Assembly: GCA_036936605.1 (NCBI GenBank)
Contig: JAUPFV010000005.1
Span: forward strand, 8,270,589 to 8,334,588
Reading direction: 5' to 3'
DNA: 64,000 nucleotides
Source: Limnanthes douglasii subsp. nivea
Taxonomy: Eukaryota; Streptophyta; Magnoliopsida; Brassicales; Limnanthaceae
Part shown: in pieces, positions 25,421 through 36,749 of the stretch
How the letters are laid out: every line of letters begins with the position of its first letter
Numbering within the stretch: the stretch's first letter is position 1
Translations under genes and position numbers: made by a program
Notes under the pieces: model-generated
Told to the model about the DNA's origin: nothing
Database searches by the model: none
The model's input: the letters and a program-made list of their open reading frames with translations, nothing else

Positions 25421-26247
25421 TTAGCGAAAAAGCATAATCAACTCTAGTATTACTTTGATTAAATAAGACCCTACGATATTTCTTGCAAGAATGCAGGTTT
25501 CACATTTCTCATGAATGGAATTATTCAAAAAAAAGACTAGGAAACAAACTCTTAAGATAGTTAAAAGAAGGATGACCAAATCGTCGGTGCCATAACCAAA
25601 GTTGCCTTTCGGTTGTTCCGTGAGCAAGCATGGCATGTCCCTTATGAACTACCTCATCAACATAATAGAGACCTCCTTGTTTAGTACCACGCCCAATGAT
25701 CTCTTTTGTACGAATGTCTTGTAAAATGCAAAAAAATAGATACATAAGAACCAAACAGTTGAGTTGTTTTATCACTTGACTAACAGATAATAACTTTAAG
25801 GATAGTGAAGGAATGTAGAGGCAGTTTTTTAATTTCCATTTTTTCCGAAAAAATAATTGAACCTCCCCCTTTGACTTCAAAAATTTCTACACTAGCAGTT
25901 TCAATATGGGACTTCTTTAGAGATGACATGTCACCAAAGTCTTTAGGATCATAAGACATGGTGTCCGTAGCACCGCAATCAAAGATCCAATTCATTGATT
26001 TCTCAAACCCTTTACCTCTAAGTTTTTCATAGGAGTTTGTCGCCATTCCTCCAAAACCAGTGCCACTTCCTTGCTCATTTTTAGTCGGATCTTCACCGCC
26101 ACTTGTAGACGAAGCCAATTTGACATTAGATCTGAAACGCTGGTTATTTTTCTCCGTATGACCGTCCTCCCACCATTCTGGATAGCCAACCAGCTGGAAA
26201 TATATCTCTTTAGTGTGCTTCTTCATCCCACAATGAGTGCAATACAA
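25421..26247 (-). pseudogene. Copia protease and GAG-pre-integrase region
   Basis: The zinc knuckle region at the start reads CTHCGMKKHTKEIY, with tyrosine where the last cysteine of CX2CX4HX4C belongs. The protease site near 25970 reads WIFDCGATDTM, where the family has DSGAT, so the residue next to the catalytic aspartate is changed. The GAG-pre-integrase motif LWLWHRRFGHPSFNYLK is at about 25560. There are several frameshifts. Confidence 0.8.
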
Positions 26248-26274
26248 CTTGGATTTATCTTCTTTCTATTTGGA

Positions 26275-27051
26275 TCAGAATTTAAACCTCTGTGCAGAAT
26301 CTTTAGCAGCCAAACCCATTCCAATTTCAATCAAGTCACTATCAGAAGAACTTGATTTTAGTATATTAAGTCTGGCCACTTCCCTTCGTATTGTAGCATA
26401 TGCGGTTTCCACTAAAGGAATATGATCCTTTTTCAGGATATCTCTCTTGACTGGTTCCAGCTTGTCATTAATCACCATTAGAAATTGATAGAGTCTTTGT
26501 TCTAGATTCTTCTTATTATAGATCCGAATGTCTTCTGGGTCTTTCATAGAGTTCGGATCTCACATATCTATAGACATCCAGATGTTCTGCAGTTTGTTCC
26601 ACAAGTCTTCTAGTGTATCGGACCCTTGCCTTAATGAATTAGCCCTCTTATGAAGGTCAAACACCTGTAATGAATCTATGCCAGAACCATATGTGGTGGC
26701 TAACCCATCCCAAAGGGATTTTGCAGTGGGATATTGCGATACATTATTCACCAAGCTGGATTCAAGATTCTGGATAATCCATGTGAAAACACATTGATCA
26801 TCTTCTTCCCACCTTGTATATATTTTGTCAGTTTTGGATGGAGGTGTCGGCTCCCCTGTAATGTTAGAATCTCTCCCCCTTCCCCCAATTGCTTTCTTCA
26901 TCAGGTTTGCCCATAGGGCATAGTTGTCACCACCGAGTTTAATCCCTAGGGATAAATTATCGGGGTTAGTTGTTCGTTGTTGTGTTCCGAGACCATTTCT
27001 CATAATGGCAGCAATCTGCATTGTTAATTCATCAGGGATTTGACTGACCAC
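26275..27051 (-). pseudogene. Copia gag (UBN2 / Retrotran_gag type)
   Basis: In one frame the reading runs from MVSQIPDEL at 27051 to 26275, with an internal TGA at 26560-26562. It contains GGDNYALWANLMKKAIGGRG, TWIIQNLESSLVNNV, AKSLWDGLATTYG and, after the stop, LEQRLYQFLMVINDKL. This is the gag protein of plant copia elements, which forms the particle shell and binds RNA. The start is 68 bp inside the 5' LTR edge. Confidence 0.85.
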
Positions 27052-27119
27052 AACTTCATTTCCAGCCTTCTTTGTTGAGGATGTTCAGAACTACCAGAAT
27101 CACACGTACTCTGATATTA

Positions 27120-27301
27120 TGTTAAAAAACAAAAAGAGAAGTAGCCACAGGAAGCGGCTAGGGTTTTCTGTTTATTAGAAAATGTTCCTTTTTGTTTTAT
27201 TGATGCATTATAGATGTTAACTCAATAGTAAGGCTCTCAATATATAGAGAACTTAGAGGCCTATACAAGGAAACTTAATACACTGAATATTCTAATATTC
27301 A
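27120..27301 (-). repeat. 5' LTR and primer-binding site of the copia element
   Basis: On the minus strand the LTR runs TGAATATTAG...TTTTTTAACA (TG...CA), with a TATA-like CTCTATATATTG in the middle. It is followed inward (27119 down to about 27106) by TATCAGAG, the core of a primer-binding site for initiator tRNA-Met (TGGTATCAGAGC). The outer edge agrees to within a few bases with the point where similarity to segment D resumes. Confidence 0.75.
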
Positions 27302-28080
27302 CTATGTTTTCCAAAAAAATGTAATTGTGACAAAAATGAGTATCTTTGCCTCAAAATATGACACTAACTACTTACGTTTCCCAAGATGACAGGTGGACCT
27401 GAATAATTTGGCTTTGCAAACACCCTATATAAAGAGATCATCTAAGAAACATAACACTGAGGATAACGATCTCGGGTCTTAAAAAAAACCAAAATATAAT
27501 CGTTAAAGAAACACAATTCGTTAACGAGTTATCATAAACGCTAAATCCAGCCAAGAAGAAAGAGCGAGTTGTAGACACTAATCTTGGTATAAATTGGGAG
27601 AGACACTGTTTCAATAAAGAAGATGAATTATTTTTAGGACATAGTATTCCAGAGAAAGGGATTTATCTGACGAATAGAGATTAACCAAAATATCGTTACT
27701 ATCACGAAGTACTTGATAAATATCGAGTATCAACTACTCTACATGTTTCACATTGAGAAACCCAACAGGTTGAGCTACTAAATTAAAATGAAATGCTGTT
27801 TGGGAGGCACCCCAATGTGAGTTATGTTTTTTCTTTGATTCCAGTATTTTTATTTTTATTTTTATTTTTTATGAATATTGTTTTTGAAAACACATTGTTC
27901 ACGGTAATGCTTACTTTCAAAAAACATTATTTATTTTTAAAATATTTTATTTTTATTTATAGGTATTATTCAGTTCTAGTTTTTGGACGTGTTGGTAGTC
28001 TACTTTTCGATTTTTATGGTATCTTTATGAGTATATTTTTTATTTTCTTTTGCTTGTGTTTTAGGGGAATCAACTAGTTT
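27298..28080. repeat. Segment A, right part (beyond the copia insertion)
   Basis: Similar to D at 63620-64000, for example TTGGGAGGCACCCCAATGTG in both. About 180 bp (27492-27690) occur only here, readable in the plus frame as KKKERVVDTNLGINWERH. The shared part ends in T-rich sequence. Confidence 0.75.
27690..27830 (+). pseudogene. Tiny Ty3/gypsy integrase remnant
   Basis: Reads VLDKYRVSTTLHVSH, stop, ETQQVELLN, stop, NEM, which matches the integrase stretch with YGVxHRVATPYHPQTxGQVEVSNREI, then GGGAGGCACCCCAATG. A GGGAGGCAACCCAATG phrase is familiar to me just after the integrase gene of Athila-like elements. The same remnant is present in D at about 63845-63980, so it belonged to the locus before duplication. 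Confidence 0.5.
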
Positions 28081-29561
28081 CCACGCTTTAACTCTAATCC
28101 CACAATTTTGACCCCAAATATATCTATCATATACCATTGTTACTTAATCTATTTCTTTATCTTTTTAATATTTGAAATAATATTAGATTTTAAGTATGGG
28201 ATAGATGGAAATTATTGAATAGAAACATCATAAAATTTAATTTTATAACCATTTAGTATTGTTTAATGTATATTTATGGACCTTATAGATTGATTCTTGA
28301 AGTGATTTTTAAGCTTAAAAATTAATAATCGCATGTTTAAATTTTCATTTGATTAGACCTTTAGATTTTCTTTTTGTCTAAAAGTTATAAAAACGAATTA
28401 TATTGTAAATTTACTTTGAACATTTTTTTTACAAGGAATTAATTAACCCATAATAATGTTTTTTAGAAAAAATATTGTTACTATAGAAACAAACCTGTAT
28501 AAAATAAAAAGAGTTGCATAAGTGTTTTACTCAGTGACTCGGACTCTTCCTAAATGGTCGAGATTCACGTATAAATGGAAGAGATTTATGTAATTTTCAA
28601 ATTGATTTTATAGTTTTGTAGTATAACTAGTTTGAGTCAGTAAATCCTTACGAGGTGCTTCATCGCCTAATATTGTTAACCAATTTTGGACCGATTCCAT
28701 TGATCTAAAGTTTCGTTTAATAGATTAGTTATAATGCTTAATTAGACATTGCACACATGTATGTATAATATATATATATATATAGAGGTACGTTGAATTA
28801 AACTAATTAGCTTAGACTTCATTGAGTGTCACATAAAAAAATGAATGATGATGATAATAATGATAATAATAGTAATATTACGATTAAAAGATAAAAAGAA
28901 AACTGATATTATTTTGGTTTATTAATGAAATGTTTTAAAAATATTCATATAAATTGTATATAATAGAAGTTTTCTATTTTCGTAGCATATTGAAAATTAT
29001 TTCGATTTCTTAAAAACAATATCTATAACGTTATGTTATGAATTTTTCATTTGATTCATCAACTTGGTTTGCAATCAAGAAATTTGGTCTAAATTTATAA
29101 CATATGATAATATCATTTGATCGTATACTCTTAATTGTGAATTGTGATACTTTATATTTGCTTGGGAGTAGAAATTGATAAGTACCGGATAATTTAACCA
29201 AATAATATTTATCATTGATTTTAAGTTACTTTTATAATAATTTAAGATTTAGTTTTAATTAATTATGAAACAAAGTACTCTCATTTGATTACTTTTGATT
29301 TATTAATGAAGTGAAAGCAAAAATAAATGCAAAATAACAATAGTTAATATTGTAAATAGAAAATACAATTAAAGCAAAAGATAAAAAAAATCCAAGGACT
29401 TGAAAATAATTAAAGGTGGAATAATGAGAAGAAAGAGTGGAGATAAAACTAATTAAAGATCAAAATTTGAATATTTTAAATCTCCAAAGAATAAATTATA
29501 ATTTATTACTATTTATTTTAAAAAAGTTAAGTCTTTTTTTTTATTTCACGGTGATTATAAT
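28081..29561. other. AT-rich spacer, no feature recognised
   Basis: No coding signal. There are a TA microsatellite near 28770 and a GATGATAATAAT run near 28845. Nothing else is supported. Confidence 0.5.
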
Positions 29562-29570
29562 TTTATCATT

Positions 29571-30564
29571 GAGTGAGGTTATACATACCCAAACCAATCT
29601 ATCTATACCCAAAAATGCATTTGACCAATTTTTGACTTTTTTGCTACCAAATGTACCCTAAGATGTTTAATTCCAAAACTGTAATTAATGAAAGAAAAAC
29701 ACTAAATGTATCTTAAGTTCACAAAAAACCCAAAACAACATAGTTTACTACCTCGCTCATACTAAACAATTTCATTTACTAGATTAAACCTTATACTGGT
29801 ACAAATTTCTTATGTTCTTAAAACTATTAGTGAACATTCAAACATCTTCAAAAACATTCAAACTCTTGTAAATAATCTTCCAACTTCTTCTAACAAAAAC
29901 ACAAGAGTAAACATTCAAAAGATGGATTTATTAAAAAAGTCCAATAATTCCTTTAAAAGTTCAACACATAAATAATTAAAACATAAAATCTGTTAAAATT
30001 TCAATAATTTTTTGTAAAAAAAACAATTTTTCGGAACACTAATTTAAAAAAAATATAAGCTTTAAAAAAATTAAAGTTGTGCACCATCAATACGTAAGAC
30101 CTGCACCGATGGGTGCAGATATTACGCACCGGTAGGGTGCATCTAGCCACCTCATCGTTCCGACCATTTTCCAACCGATTCCGACGAGAAAATTGTTGAA
30201 ATAAGCCTCCAAACACCACCAAAACCTACCCTAAACACTTAAATTCGAATATAATTCAAAACTCTAAATCTAACCCATCAAATTCACTAAAAACTTAATC
30301 TAAATCAAAACAATTCAACCTAAATCAACCTAAAATCAACCAACAATCAACAACCCAAAGATTAAAAATGAGGAAAAGTGAGAGAGAAGTAAAGGTTAGG
30401 GAGAAGTATTCTTTAAATTAGGATGGGTGTGGTTTATTAGAAAAAAAAACCTTAAATATCCTCAAAAAGGTATTTTGGTCCAAAAAAGGTGCGCTTATAC
30501 CAAATGTGGGTGAACTCAAAATTGGGTATAAATAGATTAGTTTTGGGTATGTATAGTTTGACCC
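29571..30564. mobile_element. Mutator-like non-autonomous element, 994 bp
   Basis: The ends form an inverted repeat of about 40 bp: ATACATACCCAAACCAATCT on the left and, inverted on the right, ATACATACCCAAAACTAATC, each followed by TATACCCAA. The flanks TTTATCATT (29562-29570) and TTTATTATT (30565-30573) are a 9-bp duplication with one mismatch, as in Mutator-like elements. The centre (30070-30230) is much richer in GC than its surroundings, with several TGCACC/GGTGCA repeats, and may be captured host sequence. A 73-codon minus frame there has no recognised homology. Confidence 0.75.
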
Positions 30565-30573
30565 TTTATTATT

Positions 30574-31412
30574 ATACATAAGAGTTTTTATTTGTATGAG
30601 ATTAGGTTCAGTAAAAAGCCAATAACTCTTCTACCAATAACGCTTCTTATAAACACATCAAACATAAATCATATTTAGACAACAGAAAACACGAAATACT
30701 TTATTTTCATTCTTTTTTTAGCTGTTTTTGTTTTAAATTTTTATGTTAGGATTATGCTCAACATGAGCTAAACTCCTTGTGTTTTAGGATCTTAGAACCT
30801 TTGGTATACTTTTATTTATGAATTAAACTTTTTATTTTAATTTTAATGCATAATTTAGTTTCAAATGCTAGTTTTTGTTTTTAATGTTTTCTTGTTTTTT
30901 TCTCCAAATATAAATTTTATTAAAGAATAACCTTGTTACACAATCTTGAAGAGCTGACTTAGAGCCCAATTATATTTACATAAAATTTGCAGTAACTTCT
31001 CATTCAAAAAGTAATTTAGATAAAATAATACAAAACTTGGCTTCCAAGGCATTCACTTAGACTATCTTGATCCTGAGATGAGCTTCTTAACTTGCAGTTG
31101 AAGATATATATTCCTCGATCACCTCCTTAAAGTGCAAATAAAACCAGACCCCTGATCAATTGCGACATCCATAGTTAAGCATTTGAACCTTAAAATAATA
31201 CTACTAAAAGCAATAAATTGAACAAAGGATGAATGTAATTAAGATATGATCTAATTATGAAATTTTATTCATCTGTACTTAGGTATCCTAACCCTAAACT
31301 CTACCTAAATCCTACACTTAAGATTCCATCGAGCGAGACAATCAACTGTTTGATTTTCTGACATAGAGATATATTTAATAGTCATAGTTGCTCTAATTAA
31401 ATTAAATTATGA
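30574..31412. other. Spacer, possible LINE 3' end
   Basis: At about 30905-30925 TAAATTTTATTAAAGAATAA resembles, by eye, the 3' end of the LINE at 50977 on the minus strand (TTATTAAAGGGCC). This may be the tail of a minus-strand LINE copy. The remainder is unassigned. Confidence 0.3.
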
Positions 31413-31910
31413 CTAAATTTCCATGAAAGTATATACTGATTGCAGAACAAAGGTCGTATTTAATTGTATTCCCAAATTTTGATAAACAAAAGTTGCATTG
31501 AAGCAATCGGTCCTAGCAACATTGTTAGTTTTAAGATTTTTAACAACTTTTTGAACTTGATCCATAGTTGGAGAAGCCAATAAATAGGTATTATCAGTGT
31601 CAATGATTATAGAAGGAATGATTCGCATATAATATTCACAAGGCTTAACATGATTATTACTTGTGAAAGTCTTTAGAGTAATTTACTTCAAAATCACTCA
31701 TTTTATCTTAATCCTTTATCCAATTACCATCATGTTTAATCACATTTATTATGTTTCTCTTTTGTTTTTTCTTTACAAAATTATGAAAGAGAGAAGTATT
31801 TTTATCACCTTGTTTAAACCAGTTAATAAAACTTATTTGTTCTCAATAAGCTTCTTCTCTTGCCAAGAGAATAAGGTGGTTAACCTTAGCTTTCGATAGA
31901 TTTATCTTAT
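31413..31910 (-). mobile_element. LINE ORF2 fragment
   Basis: The minus frame 31413-31628 contains LLASPTMDQVQKVVKNLKTN and DCFNATFVYQ, the segment directly before RT (family: VVKSLxxxxAxGPDGFNAxFYK). The part up to 31910 is the linker between endonuclease and RT. The same segment occurs again at about 33900, so this is a separate insertion or a rearranged piece. Confidence 0.7.
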
Positions 31911-32949
31911 CTTTAATATATATAATAAACACAAAAAAATTCCAAATTGCCCCACAATAGATAAGTCAACCAAATCAATTACAAGAAGTATAAGGTTTAC
32001 TTCTAGTCATATGTATATACCGACCCCCACGACAAGAAAAATAAACACCACATTGTTGCCTACATACTTACAATCTACACACAGTGACCTACGACAGTTT
32101 GGCAAATTCTCCAAAACAAGGTTCACCACAACTACAATGTAACATACTCACACAAAATAAGTACAAATACATATAGTTCTAACTTTATCATTCAGCAAAG
32201 ACTAGGGGGCACTCATCCATTTCCAACAAGGAATCAAAGCGTGTCGAAGAAATAGGTAACATCCTAACAGCCTACTTATTGTTAGTTATACTATTTTCCT
32301 TTGGAAAAAGAAAGATTTTTATCCTCAATGGAGATGTTGGAGACGTCTCTAATAATATTTCCGCTAGGAAAATCAATATAACCTAGCTCTAGGAGTTTTC
32401 AGTGTCTAGCCGACATGGCTGGCATAATTAATTCTGCATTATCAACAATGTCTCAACAAAAAATATGAATAAAGACAAAAAAGAACTAGATGATTACATC
32501 ATCCATATATTATTTTCGACTATTTTATAGTCCTTATATTTCACTACAGTCCAACTTAAGGACTTGATATAACTCCTGATAAGGCTATATTCCATACATA
32601 ATATTCGGATAATAATAAAGCATGGAAAATATATTTATATTTAATTGCACGTAATATGTTACTAAAAATAAAATTACACATTTATTTTGTCGAATATGTA
32701 ACGGACGAAAATAAATGCGGAAGAGGAAACAAGTTCTTTTGTAACTAGTATAAGTAAGGGTGAAAACTCTTGATGTAAGATCAAACGATTTTTTATATAT
32801 GGAGAATATTATTCGTCTAAGATATATTTTTTTTTATCTTTTTTATTCTCTTTTCTTGAAAATATTTTGGTGTTTGATTGAGATTTTTGCCTCATCAAAT
32901 ATAAGTCTGCCACCAAATAAAAAAAGATTCTATCCTAGTCAAGAATAGT
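31911..32949. other. Unassigned sequence
   Basis: No open frame over 62 codons and no repeat ends found. Parts at 32000-32450 have higher GC than the surrounding spacer and could be old coding or LTR sequence. Confidence 0.3.
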
Positions 32950-35690
32950 ATTACTGATTTTAGTTACAAGATCATCAAAATAGTATACCTTGTTGCTTTT
33001 GTGGATAGTAATGCGAAGTAGTTTAGAGGAAGAAAATAATTCTTAAATCCTGAATGGTTTTCATTACTCTTAATTTTTAATTGAGACAACCTAGAAGTAA
33101 CAAATATTCTGGTTTTATCTTTGTTGATAATTTGACAAGATCTATTTTGGTAATGTTGCAGAAATTTTTCCAAGACTATTGATATTTGAAGAGGCCCTAT
33201 TTCTAAAGATTATAAAATCGTCCGCAACTGCTAAACAAGGTACTATCATAGAACTTTTGGTCTTGAATAACATATCTATTCTACTTTCGAATAAGAGTTT
33301 AACACCTCTTATAATACATTCTTATGCAATCATAAAAAAGACTAGAGGATATAAGATTTCCTTGTTTAAATATTTTAGAGAAGTTAAAGTAACCATAAAA
33401 CTCCTCATTAACAATAATAGAAAACTAGGCCGACCTAATACTCTTATTAATTTTGTACAAAAACTTCATGTTAAAGCCAAATGCATCTATTATTCTTAGG
33501 ATGAAATTGAACGATAACCTATCAAATTCCTTAGACATATCGATTTTGATCATAAAATTCCCCCCTATAATTTTCCTATTTAGATTATGAGTAAGTTCTT
33601 AAGAAAGTAAAATATTATAATCAATATTCCTTCCTTTTATGAAACCTCCTTGTTCCTTAGATATTATTTTATGAAGTAATATAGAACGCTTGTCATTATT
33701 TTTGCTATGATGTTGTTTAGAAAAGTACAAAACTAATTGGTATAAATTCATTCCATGTTTGTTGTGAATTAACCTTGGATATTAGATAAATATTTGTAGC
33801 ATAGAATCCTTCCGGGATAGGTTAACCAAGAAACAAAACTTCAATGATAGCACAAAGATCTTTAGATATATGCCAACAGTGCTTGAAGAATTCGCCATTA
33901 AAACCATCAATACTAGCACCAATATTAGGACATATCTATTTAATTATGTTATGAATTTTTAGTTTAGAAGGAACTTCCACAATATTTTTATTGTATTCGT
34001 CCCTAATTAGTCTATGGATAATATTATAAAGATCTTCAAGATCCATTTGATTCGTCCCTACTAATTGTTACTGATTAGGCATAGACTCCATTTGATTAGG
34101 CATATCAACATAAAACTCTTTTAACCAAATGATCAAAAGTTTGTTACTGATGTTTGTTATGGTATTAGGAAAACCAAAATTTTTAGACTTATTTCCTAAT
34201 AAATCCAGTGTTATCATAGGCTCTTGAAGAGCCATTACGTCCACATTTTCAGATCTTTTGATTGATTTGGGCTTCCTAATGGTAGCTTTATTTCCCACAC
34301 TTTGCACGTTCTACTTGAGGATAAATATTTTCATATAGAATTACCAATGTTGGGCCTTCCATGTCTTCTAGTGTATAATGATTTGATAGTTATAGGAACT
34401 TTAACAAATTTAGGCTTAGTTTTCTTTTCTTTAGTTGCTTAATGAAGCCTTTACCATCTTCTATCTTATGAGGGGATGGGGATGTTGGAAGACTACTTGT
34501 AGTTCTTTGGGTGGGTGAGTTTGGTTTTATATCCAAGTTCTTAAATTTATATGCAGAAGTAAATATAGCATTTGATTTTATAGAATACAGAGCTTCTATA
34601 ATTTCAGCTTCTTTCCTTTCAGAACTATCCTTTTGATCCTTATATTTTCAGTGAATGTCTTAGTATTTTTATTTTCCAATAGTGATATTTTGATATGTTG
34701 AACCTGTTACTTTGATGCTTGCTCTTCTACTATTGAGATTTGAGCTCCACGTAGTTACTTTTGATAGTCTTTATCTTTACTTGTATAAGGTATTTTCTCA
34801 TGATCTTTTGAGTGTCTAACTGGTTTTATATCCTTAATAATTATGGATCTTACTTTTAGAACCCAAGATTATTTTTGGATATTAGATTTGGCATAAATAA
34901 TAGGTTTGGAAGAAATTATAGGTTGAGAATGGTTGCTTTTTCCATTCTGATATTCTTTATCACACCTTTGCTTTTTTTTAAATCTAAGTAGTTATGTCTA
35001 AGCCGAAGACACTTAGAATAGTATTGAGGCAAAACCGCATAATCAATATATAACCACAAACTATCATTTTCACTAAAACCAATCGAGGCTTTGTGAATAA
35101 GTTTTCTGGAAACGTCCAGCTCAACCCATGATTTACATCAATTATATCTTGCCCTATTATTTGTAGGAACCCAGGCCTGAAGGCGCTTTCTAATAGACAT
35201 AGTTATAATTCTAATAGTGTTCTCATTGAACATAAACTCGGGGAGGTTGGGAAAAGTAATCCAAACCGAGGTGATGGAAGATTCAATCTTAGGATTGAAA
35301 TATGGGTTCTACTTTAACAATCGCATCGAATAGTCCTCTAAGGACCAAACATTCTTTTTCCATAGCCTTTGAAGATCGCATGATAATACATGTCTTAAAT
35401 CCCAGTTAGAGAGATTAACATTTCCAGTAAATTTAAAGGAATCAAAAAATTTCTAAATAAGATGCATCATTGGTTTAGCTTTAGAGAATTTTACAAGTAA
35501 AGTAAACTTTGTAGCAGCAAGAAGTCTTTCCTTGTCTTGGTATGAAAACAAAATTGGTATACGATCACCACTATTTTCAATTATAGCTTTGTTATGGATT
35601 AGTTTCTTGGATATTACATTTGTTACCTCAACGTAAGATTTAAAATGTATTTTGGCATCCTCAAAATATTCGACGCGCAAAGAATTAGTA
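32950..35690 (-). mobile_element. Decayed L1-clade LINE (ORF1, endonuclease, RT) on the minus strand
   Basis: Read on the minus strand from high to low coordinate. 35453-35680 is ORF1 (PILFSYQDKERLLAATKFTL...KAKPMM, compare FKVEDKEKLIKISKHTLVAKFASGKPSM in the intact LINE). The ORF2 start is at 34334. The endonuclease start 34068-34307 has VDVMALQEPMI. The segment before RT, at about 33910, has GASIDGFNGE. The RT active site at 33200-33245 reads PCLAVADDFI, where the ADD is the catalytic pair. There are many stops. It is the same family layout as 50977-56863. Confidence 0.8.
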
Positions 35691-35895
35691 GTTATTGTAT
35701 TGGAATGATGTAGATATGATTAATTCTATGATCAAAACATTATGTCTTGTATTTAATTCAACATTTCCTTTATTTATTTTATTGTATTATTTATTTTATG
35801 GTAATAAAGAAAAATCTCCTATTGAAGATTGAGAAGATTTTTATATGAACTGTCTTTATTTTTATTCGCATTTAACAAAAAAAGTTTTGAGTTAC

Positions 35896-36079
35896 CTTGT
35901 TTTAAGATAAAGTTGATTGCAGCTTCGAGATCGGTAGTTTGTTGGATGATTTTTCACTAGTCTTCATCAACACCATCGGAGTACCATAGATGGTACTGAA
36001 CTAAATTCTTTGCGGCGGTGAAAATAAAAAGCAATTTGTCTTCGAAGTTATGTTTTTTTGAGCAACCTTTATTTTCCAT
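35896..36079 (-). pseudogene. Exon-like open stretch of unknown origin
   Basis: It starts with ATG at 36079 and reads MENKGCSKKHNFEDKLLFIF, with YHLWYSDGVDED further on, then two adjacent stops, then an uninterrupted stretch ending in AAACAAG before GTAACT, a good splice donor. Composition and codon pattern look like a host exon. I do not recognise the protein. It is non-functional as read, because of the two stops. Confidence 0.3.
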
Positions 36080-36749
36080 TTTATTTTATATGTATATAAA
36101 TATATAAAATCTGATTTTTTTATTATTTATCTCTAAATGATTTTCTCCTTCACCACATTTTATGTCGGTATTATTTTAAACTTTGACAAAATCTATTTTT
36201 ACAAACGTGATTTCACTTTTACACCCTAAATTCCATAACAATTATAAAAATAAATAAAATATTTCTCAAATTCTAAAACTTTAAAATGTTATAAGTTTTT
36301 AAAATCGTAAAATTTTAAACAAATATAGATTATTGGCAGTAGATAATTAGATCAATCTGTCTATTATAAAAATATGGCAATAAAAGAATATACTAATAAT
36401 ATTTTGAAATGATCCTTTGTAGTTTTAATTTTTTTTTAAAAGTTCAAACTAATCTATCATGCACCCTTTAGAAGATTTGAAGCTTCTAATGAAGTCTGTC
36501 ATGATTTTTACATGGAATTTAGTGGTCTATAGTTTAAAAAGGATTTAAAAAATTATTAAACCTTGTTCTCTTCAATGGGAAACTAATTAAAGATATCAAA
36601 TTTTCTGAATAGCAGCATTTAACCAACTATATTTATCTTCCGATTTATTTATTTCATTCCGTAAAACTAAGATTATTTTTTATTTCAACCTAAAAGTATT
36701 TTAAAAACTAGTTATTTTGTATATTGTAACTAAAAAATAACTAGAAAAG
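36080..36749. other. AT-rich spacer
   Basis: No feature recognised up to the promoter-like sequence of the next gene. Confidence 0.4.

Larger units (their letters stand above)
22516..27301 (-). mobile_element. Ty1/copia retrotransposon, 5' LTR present, 3' LTR missing
   Basis: The minus strand encodes gag, protease, integrase, reverse transcriptase and RNase H in copia order, with several stops and frameshifts. A 182-bp 5' LTR lies at 27120-27301, followed inward by a primer-binding site. No second LTR is found at the left end. Comparison with segment D shows that about 80 bp of host sequence at the left junction is also gone, so a deletion removed the 3' LTR with its flank. The element interrupts segment A. 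A solo-LTR-like insertion (23009-23341) sits inside it. Confidence 0.85.

Noticed and set aside
29437..29661. Small plus-strand membrane-protein-like frame.
   Set aside because: Hydrophobicity comes from AT-rich sequence, and it crosses the border of the Mutator-like element.
33179..33499. 106-codon plus-strand frame.
   Set aside because: Antisense to a LINE reverse transcriptase remnant whose PCLAVADDFI active site is readable on the minus strand.
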